From Porphyra umbilicalis (lineage: Eukaryota; Rhodophyta; Bangiophyceae; Bangiales; Bangiaceae): DNA of 64,000 nt. Of this stretch, positions 43,701 to 55,500 are shown piece by piece; position 1 is the first letter of the stretch; each line of letters opens with the position of its first letter. The position numbers and the translations under genes were made by a program. The stretch is taken from the NCBI GenBank assembly GCA_002049455.2, contig KV918857.1, positions 124,001 through 188,000 on the forward strand, written 5' to 3'. The notes beneath the pieces were generated by a model. It saw nothing but the letters and a program-made list of their open reading frames with translations. It was not told the origin of the DNA and ran no database searches.

Positions 43701-45642
43701 GACCAGTATCAGCCAATCGTTCAGTGGGATGAGTTTTTTGGACGCATGCAAGCCAATCATCCACTGTCAAGCCCTCTCTCTGCACATTTCTGCAACTGCA
43801 ACGTTATCCTAAGTGGTGCCGACCCCGTAGGCCGACCTGCATTGCAACAGCTCCCCCCCATTCCCCTCTCCTCGACCTGCGGGGGACCCCTCTGCCCAAC
43901 ATATGCCGTGGCCCCGTCTCCCGGTTGTAGTGTCGCCCTCTATCTTTAGCCGTCGCCCTTCTCCTCGAGGGAACGCGACCCTAGGGAGAAGGTGGTCTCC
44001 GCCGCCGCGTCGGAGGGTGATCGCGGAGGAGCCGCTGACCCGCGCGTGCGCACACGGAGTATGTGTTGCGCTGGTCGCGTCTGCCCGTTCTATCTAGGGC
44101 GGGCCGTCGTCCACTGGCATCCGGCTCCCTTCTCCCCCCCCTCCCCCCCCCCCCCTCACCCACGTATCGACTCTGACGTCTCACAGCCCCCTGCTTCTTG
44201 TAGTTGTTGACGGCCGCTACCTGTCACCAGTGCGCTGACCGCCCGCTAGCCTGTGGTACGCGACGATTGTCTCTGCTTCTTCTCTTGTCTGACCCCACCC
44301 CCCCTCCCCCGATCTCGAGGGATGCTATTGCAGGCAGGCCCCACAGGTATCTGTCGAGACAAACAAAAGAAAAAAGACACAGCAGTACCGTCACTTCATG
44401 AAGATGCCCTCTGCTAAGTGAGGTGGTCTGGGGATCCGGTCTTCATGGCCAGAACGGTACAAGAGTGGGCGATCGCCCGTCTCAAGAGGCCATCAGATGG
44501 CCATTTTGTTTCCCGTTTATCAGATTGACTGAAGCGCCGTCAACCATGTGGCTGGCGTGACCTGACCACAGGAATTCTGTGCTGATAAAGGAATTACACA
44601 CAGCCCGCCAGAAAAGTAGCGGCGAACGGCTTTGTCAGTGTGCTGGCTGGCAGCGCTGACCCCAGGGAGGTGCTGTCCCTCACCATTATCCGCTGGTACC
44701 GTCCTTCGTCATCAGTCAACCTTGTCTTCACCTTAGCCGACGTCGTGCGCCCCTCGTCTTCTTTTTACTCCCCTTTTCTGACTTTACACCCCAATCCTCC
44801 TCCCTGCGTAATACCATCTGGCCCTGGCACATGCCTCGTGGTTGGTGGCAACAGGTCTGACGTACGTGGTAGCGTGAACACCAGGTGAGGATCGACTGCT
44901 GGAGACAGGGTGGCGTGGTCTGATATGGGGTGGGGAGGGTATGGTGGCAGAGGAAGTGTGTCATCGTGGCAAGGCACCTGCTATGTGTGCCTCTTATCAT
45001 CGCGTTAGCTCCAGACGGGCGGTGGTTGCACCCAGTGTGCCTGCTACTATGGGGACGAAGGTAAACTTCCATGCAGAGGCGACAGCGACAGACTGGGTTT
45101 TCTTGACGATGAGGTGGACATGACTGTAGTCTGACTTTTCTTGGACCATGTTTTCGTTGCCGTGCGCTTTCCTATGACTTTCGCCTGTGACTGGCTTTGA
45201 CAGTCTGGGGCGACTAGGGCGGCGTTGGCCATGCTGTAACCCGGTGAGGGGGGGGGGGGTGCTGAGCGTTTTTGTTGAGGGACGGTGGGCGTGTTTCCAG
45301 GGCGGTCGTGGCAGGGAGGTCGAACAGGGTGAGCGGTAATGACGACAACAGCGGCAAGAGCAGGTTGACAACAGCACCCTTTCAGTTCTTGCCCGGCCGT
45401 CGAGGCGACTGCGCCTGAGGGTCGACATCTGCGCGGAGCAAAGCTCTAACCTTGACAGTGTTTGTGTCAACCTTGTTTGTGCTTGCGCATGCCGAGGGCG
45501 TGTGGCTGCATGGCCTGCAGTTTGTATTGTGTCATCGTTCTTTCTTTTCGGTGTTGATGAGGTGTCGGAAAAGGCCGTCGTGGGCAAGCGCCTGCTGCAA
45601 GTTGGCAGCAACCTCTTCCCGGTGGGCAAGGCTGGAGCAGTG

Positions 45643-45800
45643 GGGGCGGGGGGGGCGGGGGGTGGCAGCTGGGGGCAGGGGGGGCAACGGGGGGCAGCGG
45701 GGGATAGCGGGGGATAGCGTGGGAGAGCGGGGGGCAGCGGGGGGCAGCGGGGGCCAGCGAGGGGCAGTGGGGAGCAGTGGGGAGCAGTGGGGCGGTGGGC
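45643..45800. repeat. G-rich minisatellite, about 10-bp unit
   Basis: Repeats of the form GGGGGCAGCG with variants (GGGGGATAGC, GGGGAGCAGT) run for about 150 bases on the + strand. The dense G runs could form G-quadruplexes. Confidence 0.8.
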
Positions 45801-47233
45801 ACCGCACCTGTGGAGCGCAGTAGGAGCAAGCGGAAGGGGCGTCGCCGGCGTCGCTGGCCGACAGTGACTGCTGCTCGTGCCACAATAAAACCGTTATCTC
45901 CTGATATCTTCGACGGACGTCGCACCCCATCCCTGACAATGATGCCAAGAGCTGTCATGGACCGACCTCGGTGGATGCTTTCGATAAACGTTGGCTGGGC
46001 TCTGACCGCGATGTCTGCCGAGAAGCGCCACAGTTGTCCTCCCAGGTCACAGTGAGGATTGAAAGCGACGTCCCAACAGAACGTGCATCAAAATTCTATC
46101 GCGGAGTCGCCGACAGTCTGGGCCCGCCATCGACAGAGATTTATACGCGTGCCGCTCCGGTCACATCCCTGTGGGGATCGCGCTGAAAATCAATATTCAT
46201 GTCTCGTTCGCGATGTCCACCAACGATGCATCTCAAAATTCTTGAAGTCCTGTGTGGTTTCCGTGGAAGTTGTCGATCGCGATCCTCCCAGTTATATAGC
46301 ATGTGACATCGTCGGGAAAGTGGGGCGCATACTAGACGTGTACTAAGACGCGTACTAGGCTAAATTTTATGTACTACAGGCCCGATTGCCTTTCTGGCAT
46401 CAATTCGGAGCGGCGGCCGTGGGGGGGGGGGCCGAACGCACGTCATCTGGGGGGGGGGGGGGTCCAGAACGTGGGCTACAAGTCTCACGTGCTGGTCCCG
46501 TGGGGTGTACCAAGTAAATCGGGCCAGATTCGTGGGCTTGCAGCCCCTGCTGAGGCAGGCTACAAGTGACGCACACACAAGGAAATCGGGTGTGTCTTCG
46601 TCGTTTCGCCGCGTGCCAGGGCCAGTCCGGACGGTTTGTCACACATCAATCTGTGTCGGGCGTCCCTGGACTGCCAGAAGCCACCAGCGTTCAGCACGTA
46701 TGAGAACGAGCAACGAAGGTGGATACCGGTCAAATTTCCGTTCGAAAAGCTATCGTTGCCCAATCAGATACGTGCACACAGTTTGATGACGCAGCATTGC
46801 TGTCGAGAGCTGACAGGGAGGCTATCGCTGTGTTCCATGGAACGCATCACGTATGAGTCGCAAACGACAGCGCGCAGCTGCACGCTGAGTCGAAAGAGGC
46901 TGAGCGGACTGCGCACAATGTGCCCTCTCGGTGCGTCTGAGAGGGTCGAAAAACAGTGCGCTCGCCTCATAAGAGCCAACGTGACTGCGAGGGCGGCGTC
47001 TCTGAGGCTTTGCCACAGGTCGTCGAGTCAGGTCGAGACCGACGCCCTCGCCCACCCTCCTGGCGTCGTCCGACGCCCCGCCGGCGTCGCCGTCGTTCTC
47101 CACCCCCTCGATCCGTCTCCTATCTGCCGCAGGCTCCTCGGTACGTGCCGTGAGGCGGATGCTTTGTCGTGCAGCTGCTCAGAGTGATACAATTCAGTGG
47201 CTTGTTGTATCTGCGTACTTGATGGGTGCCGGT

Positions 47234-47447
47234 GCGGGTCTCACGGACGTACTGGGGTTTTGTATCATTGTACTGACCCACGTCCCGCGTTTCCGTGTTC
47301 CTCGTCGATATGTTCGCTTCTCGTGATTGGCTACGTGTTTGCGGGTCTCGCGGACGTGCTGAGTTTTTGTGTCATTGTACTGACGCACGTCTCGCGTTTC
47401 CGTGTTGCTCGTCGATCTCTTTGCTTCTCGTGATTGGCTACGTGTTT
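47234..47447. repeat. Tandem duplication, two 107-bp units
   Basis: 47234-47340 and 47341-47447 begin GCGGGTCTC and end GATTGGCTACGTGTTT. By hand I count about 11 mismatches and no gap, so they are about 90 percent identical and head-to-tail. No coding function is visible. Confidence 0.9.
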
Positions 47448-48520
47448 ATCTCTTTCTGGCTTTTCTGCGTTCGACGGTGGTGTACTCGTTTCTATTTCAT
47501 TGACGCGCTTAGCAGGGCACGCGGGGGTCCGGCATGCGATCAAGCCGGGGCGGTGTGACCTCTGCTTTAGTCTTTATTCTTGGTCGTTTTTTCTGGCCTG
47601 GACTCAGCTTGACATGTGATGCAGTGTTTGCAGAGGAAGCGCAGCTAAAGAATAAACGCATGAGACGAGGCATAAACGGCCCCCCTGCAGAGCAATAAAC
47701 AGCCTCACGACAGCCCCCAAGGGAAGCGTGATAGATTGCCGTTTGTAGGTGCCGCGTTACGCTTCTTGATCGTGAGATGTCCTGCGAGTTCTACGTGTCC
47801 CCACCCAGCGCCGGAAAGACCCCCGCGTACGCGATATCTGAGCAGTGTCGGTGCCGTGGAGTGGCAGCCAGGCGCGTTGTGGGCGCAGTGTATTCCTATG
47901 CTGGGCGCGTGCAGAGGAGCGCCGCGGTCTAAAACGCGAATATCGTTTCTATACTATATTGGAAGTTTTGCAGTGTGGAGGGGGGTCGAATATGGCCCAG
48001 TACATGCCATTTCAGCCTGTACTGGAGGCGTTCGGAGGCAATTTGAAAATTGTGGGTACCGGCGCCAGTACAGCAAATCAGCATATGCCCCACTTTGCAG
48101 ACGATATAACTGGAGCGCATTTAACAGGATATTGACTGTACCGATGGCTCTCGGACCGGGATCATCATGCGCTTGCGAGAGAGCTACAATTGCGCCAACT
48201 TTGACGGGCTGTACTGTGAATTGCATCTTCTTTTTCAACTGTACGAAGCAGCGAATTGATGAGGGCTACAGCCCTACACAAGATCAAGTCAAGGCCCCTG
48301 GGAGGCTACATTGACAACTGACAGTGGCTTCTCTGGCGGCCAACACACGACCTGAGGAGACGGTTCTCTGCATATCACTTCCCCAAGCGGTGCCCGATCG
48401 TCTCGTCATGAACTGGCCGATCAAGCCACATTTGCGATGTGGTTGTAATCCTGATTCCTCGGAGGTTGGTTGCCTGAAGGGAGTCCATGATGGACCTTTT
48501 ATAGGCATATTTGGACGGCC

Positions 48521-48551
48521 AATAATCTGACTTCCAGAATTTCAGATTATT
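48521..48551. repeat. 10-bp hairpin
   Basis: AATAATCTGA and TCAGATTATT are perfectly complementary, separated by 11 bases, about 80 bases left of the hAT-type element. No gene ends here, so it is not assigned as a terminator. Confidence 0.65.
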
Positions 48552-48627
48552 GTGAAGAAAGCTTTTCCGGTTTTGTTCTGCTGAATAGAATCTCACAAAC
48601 AAAAACAAGCCGAAGGTGGCACCTCGA

Positions 48628-49018
48628 TAGGGCTGTTAAAGCGGACGTTACGGACAAAGCGGACGCGTCCGCTTTGTCTTATGGTCCCACGCCTGTCCGT
48701 TTCCCATCGGACGCATTCCGGACGGTCCGTAATGCTCAAACGGTAGACCCCCCCCGGCCGTCACGTTACGTAAAGCTCGGCAGCCCCGTGGGAGGGGGTG
48801 GCCGACAGAAACACCACAGTCTCGGATCACAAGCCATTACAGCAAGTGTCCGCGAAACGACAGCATCGGCTGAGTGAGGATGAGAGACCAATCAGACGGC
48901 GAAGGACAATCGTGGGGATCTCAGATGCACCCAATGAGACCAAGCGGACGAAGCAGACCGTCTCGGACGGTCCGCGTCTGCGTCCGTCTTTTTTGTCCTG
49001 TCCGCTTGAACAACCCTA
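48628..49018. mobile_element. hAT-superfamily MITE with perfect 8-bp target duplication
   Basis: The element begins TAGGGCTGTTAAAGCGGACG and the inverted right end begins TAGGGTTGTTCAAGCGGACA. The imperfect terminal repeats extend about 37 bp. It is flanked on both sides by CACCTCGA (48620-48627 and 49019-49026), an exact 8-bp duplication, and the TAGGGYTGT end is typical of hAT elements. The 391-bp interior has no transposase. It contains a perfect 26-bp palindrome (48653-48678) centred on GGACGCGTCC. It looks whole as a non-autonomous copy. Confidence 0.9.
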
Positions 49019-49026
49019 CACCTCGA

Positions 49027-49598
49027 TCTTTGAATGCCTCTCATGTCATCCAGGCATCAGTTGCTCAATCATGAAGTTGTCTTGGAAATATTTGGTTTGT
49101 CATGAGTGTTTGAAAGTTGTCTTGCCCAATTCGCATCGGTGACTTCGGCGGGTCCGTCGAGGTCTATCGAGGTTCGTTTTGGGACCATCGAAAGGCTATC
49201 GAGAGCTCGATGGGACGACGGCGATGGGTCCGAAATATCCAGAGCCCAGTCGATCAAAGACGATCGGCGGCTGCCGCACCAGGTCTGCGGTCAGCAAGCG
49301 CTGCACGCCGTGATTCGAGGTGATTCGATGCCCACTGCACCTCCACTGCCAACCGCGGTAGGACCCCCTCGCGTGGTGTGTTGGCCGGGAGTGACGGCGT
49401 GAGGCCTCAGTGCGCTTCCTACACTGTAGCACCGTCACACCGAGACCTCTCTCATTACTGTACGATTGTGCCTGTTCGCTTGCGTTGCGCCGTGCTACTG
49501 GCTGCTCCCGGTTGGTTTGGCCGAGCCCCGTGCCGACACCGGCCGTGTGTGGTCTTTCTTGACGTCCCGCCCCCTTGTCACCGTCCCACACTGTCACT
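49027..49598. promoter_or_regulatory. 5' flank of the MTHFR gene
   Basis: About 570 bases between the hAT-type element and the MTHFR start. Repeated TATCGAG words occur near 49168-49205. It presumably carries the promoter and 5' UTR; no core element is clear. Confidence 0.4.
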
Positions 49599-51572
49599 AT
49601 GTCGGCCGCCGTGCTGGTTGGGTCGTCGGACTCCCCGACAACGGAGGTGCAGAAGGCGGCAGCGTTGCCCGCCATGCCCGACCTGCCTGCCTCCCTGGTG
49701 GCGGGGAACAAAACGGACCCCAACCTGCGGCAGGTCGCCCATATCGCGGACAAGATCCGGGAGCGGGTTGCGGAGAACCGTACGTTCTTCTCTTTTGAGT
49801 ACTTCCCCCCCAAGACGGCGTCGGGGGTGGAGAACCTGTATGACCGCATTGACCGTATGGCGCGTGTCGAGCCCCTGTTTTGCGATATGACGTGGGGCGC
49901 CGGCGGGTCGACGTCGGAGCTCTCCCTGGACCTGAGCGGCAACATCCAAAAGTATCTCGGTCTGGACTGCATGATGCACTTGACGTGCACCAACATGCCA
50001 GCGGGCAAGGTTCGGGAGGGTCTGGACGGCGCCAAGGCGCGGGGCATCCGCAACATCTTGGCACTGCGGGGAGACCCCCCGGCGGGTCAAGAATGGAAGC
50101 AGTGCGAGGACGGGTTTGCGCACGGGGTCGACCTGGTGCGTTTCATTCGTGAGGAGTATGGCGATTACTTCTGCATTTGCGTGGCAGGCTACCCAGAGGG
50201 CCACCCGGCGGGCTCTCTCTCTGGCGCCATCACCTACGAGCAGGAGATGGAGCACTTGGAGGACAAGGTCAAGGCGGGCGCCGACCTGATCATCACCCAG
50301 ATGTTCTACGACGTGGACATCTTCCTCCAGTTCGTGCGGGATTGCCGCAAGCGGGGCATTGAGGTGCCCGTCCTGCCAGGTATCCTGCCCATCCAGAACT
50401 ACGCGGGCTTTAAGCGCATGACCGGCTTTTGCAAGACGCAGGTGCCCCCGTCGGTGGAGGAGGCGCTGGAGCCGATTCGCGACGACGACGCGGCGGTCAA
50501 GGCGTACGGCATTCAGCTGGCGGCCGACATGTGCCGCCGCATCCTCGACTCAGGCCTGTCGCCTGGCATCCACTTCTACTCCCTCAACCTGGAGAAGAGT
50601 GTGATGGCGGTGGTGGATGAGCTGGGTTTGGTCCCTCAGACGCAGTCCATCCGGTCGCTCCCGTGGCGGCCGGCGACGCTGGACAAGCGGAGGACGGAGG
50701 ACGTGCGGCCCATCTTTTGGGCCAACCGGCCCAAGTCCTACCTCGAGCGCACGTCGGCGTGGGACGACTTCCCCAACGGCCGGTGGGGGGACAACCGCTC
50801 GCCCGCGTTCGGCGACATCTCCAACCACCACCTGGTTGGCTCGGGCGGCCTGGTGACCGACGACGCGCGGGCGGCTTCCCGTGAACTGTACGGCGCCATC
50901 AAGTCCGAGCATGACGTGGTGGAGGTGTTCACACGCTTCTTCAAGGGCACCCTGAAGCGCCTTCCGTGGGTGGAGGCGTCGGAGCTGGCCAGCGAGACGG
51001 TCGCCATTTCTACCCCCTTGCTGTGGCTGAACCGCAACGGCCTGCTGACGATCAACTCGCAGCCGCGCGTCAATGCCGCGCCGTCGACGGACATGAGCGT
51101 TGGCTGGGGCGGTCCCGGCGGCTTTGTCTACCAAAAGGCCTACGTGGAGTTCTTCGCGTCGCCCGAGATGACCGATGCCCTCTTTGCGGCCGCCGAGCGC
51201 TTCCCCTCCCTGACGCTCTACGCGGCGAAGGCGCACTCGAAGGAGCTCCGCACGACCTCCAAGTGCCCGGGCGCCAACGCCGTGACGTGGGGCGTCTTTC
51301 CCGAGCGAGAGATCATCCAGCCTACGATTGTGGACCCCTACTCATTCCGCGTTTGGAAGGCCGAGGCGTTCAACCTGTGGCTGTCCCACTGGGCGGACCT
51401 GTACGAGGCGGAGGACACGGCCAAGGAAGTGCTCAAGGGTATCCACGACACATACTCTCTAGTCAACATTGTCGACAATGACTTCGTGGCGGGCGACATC
51501 TGGCGCATCTTCTCGGATGTCATTCCGTCCACGTGCGGTGCTACCAAGGTGTCGGCCCGCAGCAGTGCTTGA
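49599..51572 (+). CDS. Methylenetetrahydrofolate reductase (MTHFR)
   Basis: The enzyme reduces 5,10-methylene-THF to 5-methyl-THF, using FAD and NAD(P)H, to supply methionine synthesis in the cytosol. Single exon, 657 residues, the size of eukaryotic enzymes with catalytic plus regulatory domains. The start MSAAVLVGSSDSPTTEV is chosen over an upstream in-frame ATG because the upstream residues look non-coding. The N-terminal barrel shows FFSFEYFPPKTASG (catalytic Glu), MTWGAGGSTSELSLDL, MMHLTCTNM, ILALRGDPP, DLIITQMFYDVDIFL and VPVLPGILPIQNYAGFKRM. After a linker, the C-terminal SAM-responsive domain begins about residue 360 (RPIFWANRPKSYLERTSAWD, FPNGRWGDNRSPAFG, YQKAYVEFF, NAVTWGVFPEREIIQPTIVD). 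No frame break is needed and no key residue looks lost. SAM feedback is expected from the family. Confidence 0.97.
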   Translation: MSAAVLVGSSDSPTTEVQKAAALPAMPDLPASLVAGNKTDPNLRQVAHIADKIRERVAENRTFFSFEYFPPKTASGVENLYDRIDRMARVEPLFCDMTWGAGGSTSELSLDLSGNIQKYLGLDCMMHLTCTNMPAGKVREGLDGAKARGIRNILALRGDPPAGQEWKQCEDGFAHGVDLVRFIREEYGDYFCICVAGYPEGHPAGSLSGAITYEQEMEHLEDKVKAGADLIITQMFYDVDIFLQFVRDCRKRGIEVPVLPGILPIQNYAGFKRMTGFCKTQVPPSVEEALEPIRDDDAAVKAYGIQLAADMCRRILDSGLSPGIHFYSLNLEKSVMAVVDELGLVPQTQSIRSLPWRPATLDKRRTEDVRPIFWANRPKSYLERTSAWDDFPNGRWGDNRSPAFGDISNHHLVGSGGLVTDDARAASRELYGAIKSEHDVVEVFTRFFKGTLKRLPWVEASELASETVAISTPLLWLNRNGLLTINSQPRVNAAPSTDMSVGWGGPGGFVYQKAYVEFFASPEMTDALFAAAERFPSLTLYAAKAHSKELRTTSKCPGANAVTWGVFPEREIIQPTIVDPYSFRVWKAEAFNLWLSHWADLYEAEDTAKEVLKGIHDTYSLVNIVDNDFVAGDIWRIFSDVIPSTCGATKVSARSSA

Positions 51573-52533
51573 AGTCCCGCGTTGTGTGTGTCACTCTGTG
51601 ACGTGTGTGGATGTGTGGGTAGGTTTTGCAGTATCCGTTGCCTGGCAACGCGACGTTTGGGTCATTCGGTCTGTGTCCTCCTGTACTGTTGTTGACACTC
51701 GAATCCGTAGGAATGGCTTAACGCTGGGTGCAAACAGAGGTGTATCGATACCGATTCATGTGGTTGCGGGATTTGGTAGGGAGACCATGCCAGTATTGCT
51801 AGTAGCGGAAGCACCTCGACGAACGTGGAGGGTACAGTCCGTCTCGGGTACTGCAGACCACAGATAGTGGACCATGCCCCTTCCTCAATGCATAATGCTC
51901 TCGGCGTGGATCACGGTATTAGAACGGCACTCAAGAACAGGTCGTAGGGCCAACGACCGGAGGGGACACCGGAGGTTGCGCTCGTCGCCCCAGCCAGTGA
52001 ACGAAAAATAAGATGACGGAGCGGCGTCAGCCATGAACCCCCATCTTCCCCTGTGAAAAACAACTCCCGGTGACTCCCAGACGACTCCCACACGACACCC
52101 CAACAGCTCTGAGCGTCCAAGACCCTTGACGCGAGGAGCGCAAGGGGACGTGGTAAAGAAACACGCGGGCGTCCCGCAGCAGTGCAAGTCAGTGCAAAGT
52201 TAGGACAAATAAAAAAAGGCACGATCCCGGCCAAACGCGAGCAAGACAGAAAGGAAGGCTCGCCGCTCGTCCAACCGAACAGTGAAAAGAAAAAGAAAGG
52301 GGAGGATAAACAAGCTGTACAATGCAAGCAGTCCACACAGAAGCGTCCTCGTTTACGACACACATGGGACCTACTCATACATTCAGCCAAACGACACGGT
52401 CCAAAAAAACAAGTGCAACACAAGAGAGAAGAACAAGCACGTGCGGTGGTGCCTACACCCCACTGCGACCCCTACAACCGTCGGCAGTGTCTTGTGCTGT
52501 GCAAGCGCGGGCACGCGCGCGTGCCGACCGCCC
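51573..52533. other. Convergent intergenic region
   Basis: It lies between the MTHFR stop and the stop of the RBBP6-like gene. The right half is A-rich on the + strand and probably belongs to the 3' UTR of the minus-strand gene. No gene seen. Confidence 0.45.
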
Positions 52534-55500
52534 TCAGCGGCCGCGCCCGCGGGCGCCCCGGCGGCGGCGTTCCAACGTTGCGCTGCTCAGCCCCGCCGAG
52601 CCAGCGCCGAGTGCCCCCGCCGTGGCGAGCCCGCCCCCATTGGCCGCGCCCCCGCCGCCGTCGCCGCCCTTGGCCCCGAGCCGCGAGTGCACCGACAGGC
52701 GCTCATGGACGGAGCGGCGGGGCTCCCCGCCGCCCCCACCGCCGCCACTGCCGCCGCCGCCGATGCGCGCGTGCACCTGTCGCGCCTTGTCGCCGCCACC
52801 GCCGCCGCTGCTGCCAATGCGGGCGTCCAAGCCGCGCCCGCTGGGAGGGGCGTCTCCAATGCTCAGGCGCGCGCGCTTGAACGCCGCCTCCTTGTTGCCG
52901 CCGCCGGGGCCGCCGCCGGGGCCGCCGCCGCCGCCGCCCCGCGGCGCAGAGGCCGGCGCAAAGCCGCTGCCAAACGGCGGCCGCCCCCCAGCCGACCCGT
53001 TCATACCGCCGCGCCCGGCAGGGCCGCCGCCGCGGCCGCCATTGACGCGGCCGACCCCGACGACGGCGCCGCCGCCGACTCCCCGCCGACCAACCGCGCC
53101 GCCACCGTCGGCAGCAAAGCGGCCGCCCGACGCGGGCCGGTCGGCCGACCGACTGCGGCCGCGCTTGCCATCCCGCCGCCCGCCACCCCGGTCCCGCTCG
53201 TCATAGTAGCCGCCGCCCTTGCCGCGGGCGCGCTCCCCCTCCCAGTCGCGGCTCGCACGCCCGCGGTCGCGGTCCCGCGTGCGGTCGCGCTCGCGGTCAC
53301 GTTCGCGGTCGCGGTCGCGGGAGCCCTCGCCAGACCACCGTGGCGGCGAGCGGGCGCGTCGGGCACCCCCGCCGCCATAGCCACCCGCCGTCGGCCGACC
53401 GTCACCCCGCCGGGGTGACCGCGAGTCGCCGCGCCGCCGGCCCGGCGAGCGCGTGCGGGAGGCCGACCCGCGCCGCCGCGGCGGTGGCGTCCGCGAGCGG
53501 GTGCGGGAGTGGGAGCGCGACGCCGCCGCGGGCGCTGGCGGCGCCGCCGGCGGCGCCGCCGGCGCGCCAGCGTCGCGCGCGGTCGCGGCGGCGGGGACCC
53601 CCACCGCCGGCGAGCGGGAGCGGGAGCGCGACGCGCGCGGCGACGGCGAGCGGGAGCGTGACGCGTAGCGGGAGCGGGAGCGGGAGCGGGAGCGCGACCG
53701 CGACATGGAGCGGGAGCGGGAGCGCGAAAAGGAGCGCCCGCGGGGCCGGCCGCCACCAAACGGCGACTGCGAGCAGCTGCGGCTGCGGGAGCGCGCAGAC
53801 ATGCCGCCCGAGGAGCGGGAGCGCGACCGCCGTGGCGAGCGCGAGGAGGAGCGCGTCCGCGACCGGGTGCGGCCGCGGGACCACGAGCGGGAGCGGGAGC
53901 GGCTACGGGAGCGGCTGCGGGAGCGCCGCGGGGTACGCGAGCGGGAGCGCGACCGTGAGCGCGAGCGCGAGCGCGACCGTGACCGCGAATCCCGCCGGCC
54001 GCCGCCGCCGCCGCCGCCGCCGCCACCGCCGCCCAGCGGCGCCCTCCCCCCCCGCCCGGCAGTTGCGTCGACGAGGCGAGCACCCCCCCCCGGCCCGCCG
54101 CCGCCGCCGCCTGCGTCGCTTGCCAGTGCGCCCCAAACGCCTGCATGTACTGCTGGTACTGCGCCATTTGCGCGGGGCCAAAGCCAAACATGCCTGGCGG
54201 CATGGCGCCTGGCGGGAGGACCCCATTGGCGCCGGGTAGCATTGGCGGGGGCAGCGGCCCACCGGCGCCGCCGCCGGCGGCGCCACCCCGCCCCCCACCG
54301 CCGAGCGGCGGCCCCGGCCAGCCCGGCGGCATGCCCGGCGGCCGAAAGCCGAGCGGCGGCATCCCCGGGAGGCCGACGGGAAAGCCCGGCGGCAGCATTG
54401 GCGGCATCCCACCCCGGCCGCGGCCGCCAAAAAGGGGCGGCGGCGGGGGACCGCCCCGCCCAAAGCCGCCCCCGGGCAGGGGGGGGCCGCCAAACCCACC
54501 CCGGTGCCCGCCGGCCGGCCCCGCCCCACCCCCGCGGCCGAGTGCAAAGGCGCCACGGCCGCCCCGCACGGCACCCACGCCGCCGCGGCCGCCGGCGCCG
54601 CCGGCGCCGGGACCAAAGGCGGCAGGGAGGGGACCCCGCCCGCCGGGGGGGCCGGGCCCCGCCCAGCCGCCGCGGCCGCCGGCGGGGGCGCCCGAGTACA
54701 CGCCGCCGCGGCCGCGGTTGACGGCGCGCCCGGGGCCGCCCGTCGGGGGGTGGGGAGGAGCGGCATTGGCGGCGTCGCCGCGACGGGGGGTGGGGGGGGG
54801 GGTGCCCCGTCGGCGGCGGCGGCGGCGGGTGCGAGCGGCACCGCCATGACTTGCTTGGAGCCACTCGCGGCCACGACCTGCGCGGCGGCCGCCATGTCGT
54901 CTGCATTGAGCTCCTCCTCCTCCTCCAGGGTGTCGTCTGCACCGCCGGCCGAACCACTGGCCGCACCGCCATCTGCACCCGCCGACGCTGCCGCTGCCGC
55001 TGCCACTGCCGCCGCCGCCGCCACCGCGCCGCCGTCGTCACCCGCCGCATCGGCGCCGTCGGCGCCGCCCGCCGCCTTTCCGTCGGCCATCGGCACGTCG
55101 CCCCCCTCCCCCGTTCCCGCCGCCGCCGCCGCCGCCGCAGCCTCGGCCTGCGCGGCGGTCGCCGCCGCGAGGCGCTCCTGCTCCATGCGGGACACGCGGA
55201 GGCCAGCGGTTTGTCGGGCAAATTCTTCTTCATTCGGCTGCAGGGTAACAAACTGTCCCGACCTAAGCTGCAGCCCCGTCCCGCTCGCCGGCACGGGCAC
55301 GGAGCGGAGCATGGATTGCGGGATGCCCGTCGGCCGCCGCACGCGCACCTTGTCAAAGGTCGGGTCCCCGTTGGTCGGACACTGATCAATCCAGTGGCCG
55401 GACTTGCCACACCGGTGGCACACGTAGTTGGGGCCGGGCGTCGGCGCGCGGTCGGCGTGGCTGCCGCCGCCGCCACCATAGCCGCCGCCACCGCCATAGC

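Larger units (their letters stand above)
40797..48627. other. Gene-poor tract
   Basis: About 7.8 kb with no supported gene. A GC-rich block (about 40.9-41.8 kb) is open in several frames for compositional reasons only. A block at 42.1-42.4 kb is an irregular GTCCGA-type repeat that would read as Asp/Ser/Gly-rich on the minus strand. 43.6-47.2 kb is near-balanced sequence with stops in all frames. Minisatellites, a tandem duplication and a hairpin inside it are listed separately. An AATAAA near 43673 has no gene upstream that I can support. Confidence 0.45.

Noticed and set aside
46956-47153. Basic PRRRRRRSPPPRS frame next to a GTACGT at 47138
   Set aside because: No start-side homology and no downstream exon with matching phase; the donor-like hexamer is probably chance.
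48521-48551. Hairpin as a transcription terminator
   Set aside because: No gene ends nearby and this is eukaryotic nuclear DNA, so it is listed only as a hairpin repeat.
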